Shown one piece after another: positions 60,477 to 64,000 of a stretch of 64,000 bases of DNA. The notes under the pieces are model-generated. The model did not search any database and was not told the DNA's origin. It worked only from the letters and a program-made list of their open reading frames with translations. The stretch lies in assembly GCF_001866075.3 (NCBI RefSeq), contig NZ_CP063356.1, forward strand, positions 496,001 through 560,000, read 5' to 3'. A program made the translations under genes and the position numbers. Each line of letters opens with the position of its first letter. The first letter of the stretch is position 1. Source of the DNA: Anaerobacillus isosaccharinicus. Lineage in GTDB: Bacteria; Bacillota; Bacilli; Bacillales; Anaerobacillaceae.

Positions 60477-61451
60477 GTGAAAAAAATATTGTTGTTTATT
60501 CTATTAATACTTCTTATAGGTTGTAAGGAGATGGTTAAGGACGTACAAATTGATGGTGTGAATTTACAAAATATTTCATCTACTCAGCATACCGTTAATA
60601 ATCAAACGTTTGAAATAATCCCATACTACGAACCATACTTAAACTTTATTATTGAGCAACAGAGTAGAACTGGAGGAAGAACTAGAGGTGATATATTTTT
60701 TAATACTGTGATAGAACCTTTAGGTCAAGAGATTAATACTAATCCTGATGATTTATTAAGTACATATTCTCTATTCTTAACCCCTAATAATACAAGGAAG
60801 TTAAATGATACAATTAAACAATTAGATAACCAGCACAATGAGATTATTTCATATCTAAAAAAAGCCATAGAAGATACAACAAATCTGTTAACAAGTGCTA
60901 ATGAAATTAAGATTTTCCTCCTTCCTTTTAATCCAGATATTAATTCGGTAGATATGGATGGAGTTACAGGCTTTGTAACACACGATGGGGCAACTATTGT
61001 ACTTCAAATTGACCCTGCTATCTATACTGAAGAAAGTATAAAATGGACATTTGCCCACGAATACCATCACGCAGTATATATTGAAACTTCTGATTACAAA
61101 ATCAGAAGGCACCACCTTTTTGATAGAGTAATTATGGAAGGTAAAGCCGATGCATTTACGAAAATAGTTTATCCAGAATATACAGTACCTTGGATAGAAC
61201 CATTAAACGATGATGAAAGACATAGGGTTTTGTACTTCCTTCGCATGAGAAGGAACTCGTATAATGCTGAAGATATTTACAGTATGCATAATGGTGGTGC
61301 GGGAATGCCTCAATGGTCTAACTATAAAATTGGCTTTGAAATTATGCAATCCTTCATAGAAAACAATTCAGATATCTCTATAAAAGAATGGACTGTAATG
61401 AGAGCTGAGAGCATAATTAAAAATAGTGATTTTAAGAGTATATTAGAATAA
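60477..61451 (+). CDS. DUF2268-like zinc protease lipoprotein
   Basis: About 324 residues starting at GTG 60477 after AAAGGAG. A lipoprotein signal ends LLIGC (C15). The metalloprotease motif TFAHEYHHAVYIE (HExxH) lies near 195, with a downstream RVIMEGKADAFTK helix that can supply the third ligand (Glu). This is the DUF2268/YjaZ-like arrangement. It would act outside the membrane; the substrate is unknown. Confidence 0.75.
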   Translation: MKKILLFILLILLIGCKEMVKDVQIDGVNLQNISSTQHTVNNQTFEIIPYYEPYLNFIIEQQSRTGGRTRGDIFFNTVIEPLGQEINTNPDDLLSTYSLFLTPNNTRKLNDTIKQLDNQHNEIISYLKKAIEDTTNLLTSANEIKIFLLPFNPDINSVDMDGVTGFVTHDGATIVLQIDPAIYTEESIKWTFAHEYHHAVYIETSDYKIRRHHLFDRVIMEGKADAFTKIVYPEYTVPWIEPLNDDERHRVLYFLRMRRNSYNAEDIYSMHNGGAGMPQWSNYKIGFEIMQSFIENNSDISIKEWTVMRAESIIKNSDFKSILE

Positions 61452-61515
61452 AAATTAGATTGATTATATATGGAAATACCTCACTTGACAATAATAGAAA
61501 AGGAAGTGGAATGAA

Positions 61516-61830
61516 ATGGATTTTCGGTCTATTGAGGATGTAAAACATGCAAATCTTAGGAAAATTGCAAAAGAAGAACAGAGAAAACTACCCGTGTTCT
61601 CATTTTTTTACTTAATTATTGTTAGCCTTGTAGTAATGGAACTTTATTGGAGACACCATGAGAGCCCTTTAATCGTCTATACTTTTATAGCGTTTCTATT
61701 GTTTTTTTTCTCAATAACTATTCCGCTTATTATCAAATTAATAAAGTTAAAAATATCAAAGCTTTTTACAACTGGCATTGTCTTAATTTTAACAATTGCT
61801 ACTTACTACACATCTACTCTCTTTTTATAA
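61516..61830 (+). CDS. small membrane protein (104 aa)
   Basis: A 104-residue protein with a charged N-terminus (MDFRSIEDVKHANLRKIAKE) and three hydrophobic helices (about 27-43, 52-72, 83-102). GGAAGTGGA precedes the start. It is not recognised; it follows the protease gene by 64 bp. Confidence 0.6.
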   Translation: MDFRSIEDVKHANLRKIAKEEQRKLPVFSFFYLIIVSLVVMELYWRHHESPLIVYTFIAFLLFFFSITIPLIIKLIKLKISKLFTTGIVLILTIATYYTSTLFL

Positions 61831-61928
61831 AGAAAATGGGCTAGTATCTTTCAAAAGAATATTTTTTCACTAACGAAGCAGGTTTGTTTAATAGTCGAAT
61901 TTACTTTATTGAAATAGGGGGAGAGGAT

Positions 61929-62189
61929 TTGGAGAAAAATGATAAAGGCATTCTCTATATAAATTTAGTTATCGGAATTTTAGGTCCTAACTTAATTGTA
62001 TTAGGGATTTTAAAGTATTTTGAAGCTGTTGGTGGGACGGGGTATCTTACTCCATTTTTGGGATTTGCTATAACGATGATTTACCTAAATTACCTTGAAA
62101 GAAGAGCTGGTATTAGTAAAAAAATCATTTGGACTAAATCCATAATATCAATTGTAACACTTCTGGCATTTTATTATTTTTTATTCTAA
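61929..62189 (+). CDS. small membrane protein (86 aa)
   Basis: Starts at TTG 61929 behind GGGGGAGAGG; about 86 residues with three hydrophobic segments (YINLVIGILGPNLIVLGILK; GYLTPFLGFAITMIYLNYL; SIISIVTLLAFYYFLF). An ATG at 61884 would extend it but lacks a ribosome site. Function unknown. Confidence 0.55.
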   Translation: MEKNDKGILYINLVIGILGPNLIVLGILKYFEAVGGTGYLTPFLGFAITMIYLNYLERRAGISKKIIWTKSIISIVTLLAFYYFLF

Positions 62190-62354
62190 CACCCTATTCT
62201 TCTTCAACAAACGGAATGGTCCGACATGTTCTGTAATAAACGTCTTACGACGTGAAAATACAGGGAAGCCAATGCATAATGGCTTCTAACTTTATAATCG
62301 AGGATAGGAATGATGTGACCATGTACACAGAAACTATCTCGTCAAAGCTCCTGC

Positions 62355-64000
62355 GTGCGTCATGATTGACAGATCATCGGGGTTCGAAGGACAGGTAGAG
62401 TCGGCAGAACGAAGGCTGAAGCCATTCCTAAAAGGAAAAGGTATGCCAACGGATATGCCGGATGGCTGAAAAACTGGATATGGTGAGAATGTTTCAATAA
62501 GAAACTGACAAACAACCGAATGTACGGGTCTAAAGTTAGGACATGCGGAAACGTATGTACCATCACACGATGGGGTGAGCGGCGTAAAGTAAAAGTCTCT
62601 CCTATGAAATACGCTATATTGAACAATGGCAATATCCAACTCACAGGCTCAGAGGAAGCACCTAAGTTCAGAATGGATAGCTAGATTATAAGGAACTTGG
62701 AAAGCAAGGAACGTTGTAACTTGGACTGTCAGCCAAAACGGTTGCTATAAGGCTCAAGCCGAAAAGCATTTATCTTTGTGAGGGTAAGGGCACGACCTAT
62801 GAAACTCCTGTAATGGGATCGGAGGAACAGCCCTAAGTCTAATTGTATGAATGATCATTTTCCAAACGTGTATTGCACCGATCTGGTAAGAACGTGGGAA
62901 CATCACCTTGAACTAAGGGGGTGCCACAGTGCAAACTCTACGATATTGGGATTACTATGGCATGACTGAAACCTTTACAGATTTATTTGAAAGATCAAAG
63001 AAACAAGAAATTTTCCACTCCTTATATGACACAATTACGTCCAAGGAAAATATTTTGTTGGCTTATCGCTCAATAAAATCTAATAAAGGGTCGAAGACAC
63101 CAGGAACTGATGGTAAAACTATCAACGATATCAAAAAACTATCAGATGAAGAACTAGTAACGTTAATCCAAGACAAGCTAAAAAATTATCGTCCAAAGAA
63201 AGTTAGGCGAAAATTAATTCAGAAGGATAATGGGAAATGGAGACCTCTTGGTATACCCTGTATTTTTGATCGAGTTATACAACAATGCTTCAAGCAGGTA
63301 CTTGAACCCATTGCCGAAGCACAATTTTATAAACATAGCTACGGTTTCAGACCTTTACGGTCTACACACCATGCTATGGCAAGAGTACAATTCTTAGTTA
63401 ATCAAGCCTCACTACACTTCGTAGTAGATATTGATATTAAAGGCTTCTTTGACAACATCAATCATACTTTACTTATAAAACAATTGTGGAACTTGGGAAT
63501 AAGGGATAGAAAAGTGCTAGCATGCATTTTTAAAATGTTAAAAGCGGAAATTGACGGAGAAGGATCACCAACAAAGGGTTCTCCTCAGGGCGGACTGTTA
63601 TCGCCCCTACTTTCTAACGTGGTACTCAATGATTTAGATCAATGGGTTTCTAAACAATGGGAATTTTTCCCCTTAGACAGACCTTTTAAAACAAGAGAAG
63701 GCGAACTCCTGGCTAAAAAGCGAACCAATCTGAAAGAGGGTTATCTTGTACGCTACTGTGACGATTTCAAAATACTTTGTCGAGATTGGAAGACTGCGCA
63801 AAAGTGGTATCATGCAGTAAAATCCTATCTGAAACATCGTCTTAAACTTGATATTTCACCTGAGAAATCACAGATCATCAATCTGCGAAAAAGAAGTTCT
63901 GAATTTTTAGGGTTTACTATTCGTGCGAATAGAAAAAGGAATAAGAGAGTTGCACACACAGGTATAAAGGATAGTAAAAAGCAGAAAATCATTGCTGAAG
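62355..64000 (+). mobile_element. group II intron (3' end outside the window)
   Basis: The likely 5' splice site is GTGCG (62355-62359). About 570 bp of non-coding, GC-richer structured sequence follows, corresponding to ribozyme domains I-III, and then the reverse transcriptase gene in domain IV. Domains V and VI lie past the window end. The 5' exon sequence is non-coding, about 165 bp after a small membrane-protein gene and 66 bp after a GAAGCCA/TGGCTTC hairpin. Confidence 0.8.
62929..64000 (+). CDS. ltrA: group II intron reverse transcriptase/maturase (partial)
   Basis: Starts at GTG 62929 after AAGGGGGTG and stays open for 357 codons to the window end. Motifs in order: GSKTPGTDGKT, RRKLIQKDNGKWRPLGIP, FYKHSYGFRPLRSTHHA, VDIDIKGFFDNINH, GSPTKGSPQGGLLSPLLSN and YCDDFKILC. 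The last is the catalytic YADD box with Cys at the second position. A maturase (X) domain begins after IRANRKRNKR. It would splice and move the intron. Confidence 0.92.
   Translation, partial: MQTLRYWDYYGMTETFTDLFERSKKQEIFHSLYDTITSKENILLAYRSIKSNKGSKTPGTDGKTINDIKKLSDEELVTLIQDKLKNYRPKKVRRKLIQKDNGKWRPLGIPCIFDRVIQQCFKQVLEPIAEAQFYKHSYGFRPLRSTHHAMARVQFLVNQASLHFVVDIDIKGFFDNINHTLLIKQLWNLGIRDRKVLACIFKMLKAEIDGEGSPTKGSPQGGLLSPLLSNVVLNDLDQWVSKQWEFFPLDRPFKTREGELLAKKRTNLKEGYLVRYCDDFKILCRDWKTAQKWYHAVKSYLKHRLKLDISPEKSQIINLRKRSSEFLGFTIRANRKRNKRVAHTGIKDSKKQKIIAE

Noticed and set aside
62334-62644. Minus-strand open frames of about 94-101 codons
   Set aside because: They lie within the structured 5' part of the group II intron and show no protein features.

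Overview
The window comes from a low-GC, spore-forming member of the Bacillaceae. Evidence includes a sigma-H-type promoter in front of a sporulation-kinase-like histidine kinase, YaaH/SleL-like LysM-GH18 architecture, strong AGGAGG ribosome sites and FeuA/FecCD-type siderophore uptake. FixABCX, nosDLYF and a ba3-like heme-copper reductase with an NO-reductase-like active site suggest a facultative or anaerobic denitrifying bacillus. The species cannot be named from the sequence alone.

Layout. 1-5.2 kb holds sulfur and inorganic-anion genes: DsrE-like protein, carbonic anhydrase plus SulP transporter, and a Tat-exported Fe-S protein plus cytochrome b. They share near-identical TATACC-N6-GGTATA operators of CsoR/CstR type, and rhodanese and OsmC gene remnants lie between them. 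5.3-9.1 kb holds the SigH-type histidine kinase and a TetR-controlled ABC exporter. 9.3-12.9 kb is fixABCX, followed by an array of hairpin repeats and a frameshifted RND pump (13.3-16.3 kb). An IS with a zinc-ribbon DDE transposase (16.4-18.2 kb) precedes nosDLYF (18.4-22.1 kb) and a NarL-type two-component pair. 24-31.5 kb is ordinary core content: DoxX, chemoreceptor, DUF2254, LysM protein, GH18 enzyme.

31.7-34.7 kb carries a structured RNA leader with a terminator, then the carboxyspermidine dehydrogenase/decarboxylase pair. 34.9-38.3 kb is a 3.4-kb transposon with TGT...ACA ends that splits a UPF0158 gene; its target duplication can be read on both sides. A REP-associated tyrosine transposase (38.8-39.5 kb) sits among seven copies of a GGGACA...TGTCCC palindrome spread over 34.6-51.5 kb. 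41.3-46.0 kb is a heme-copper oxidoreductase operon (subunits IIa, II and I, SCO, a membrane protein, heme O synthase) behind an FNR-like class II promoter. The active-site tyrosine position of subunit I is asparagine.

46.3-51.5 kb is a Fur-boxed siderophore uptake operon with a nonsense-interrupted ATPase and a divergent AraC regulator. 51.6-54.8 kb has an XRE regulator, an internally duplicated lipoprotein, a DoxX gene with an MhqR-like operator, a 29-residue CDGSH protein and an HxlR regulator. 54.8-64 kb is a mobile-element zone: a MITE-like repeat, an IS21-like end, a tyrosine recombinase split by one IS with a second related IS beside it, a DUF2268-like lipoprotein protease, two small membrane proteins, and a group II intron running off the end.

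The anaerobic-respiration genes (fixABCX, nos, the putative NO reductase) form the main functional theme. Many genes are interrupted by single-base changes or insertions.
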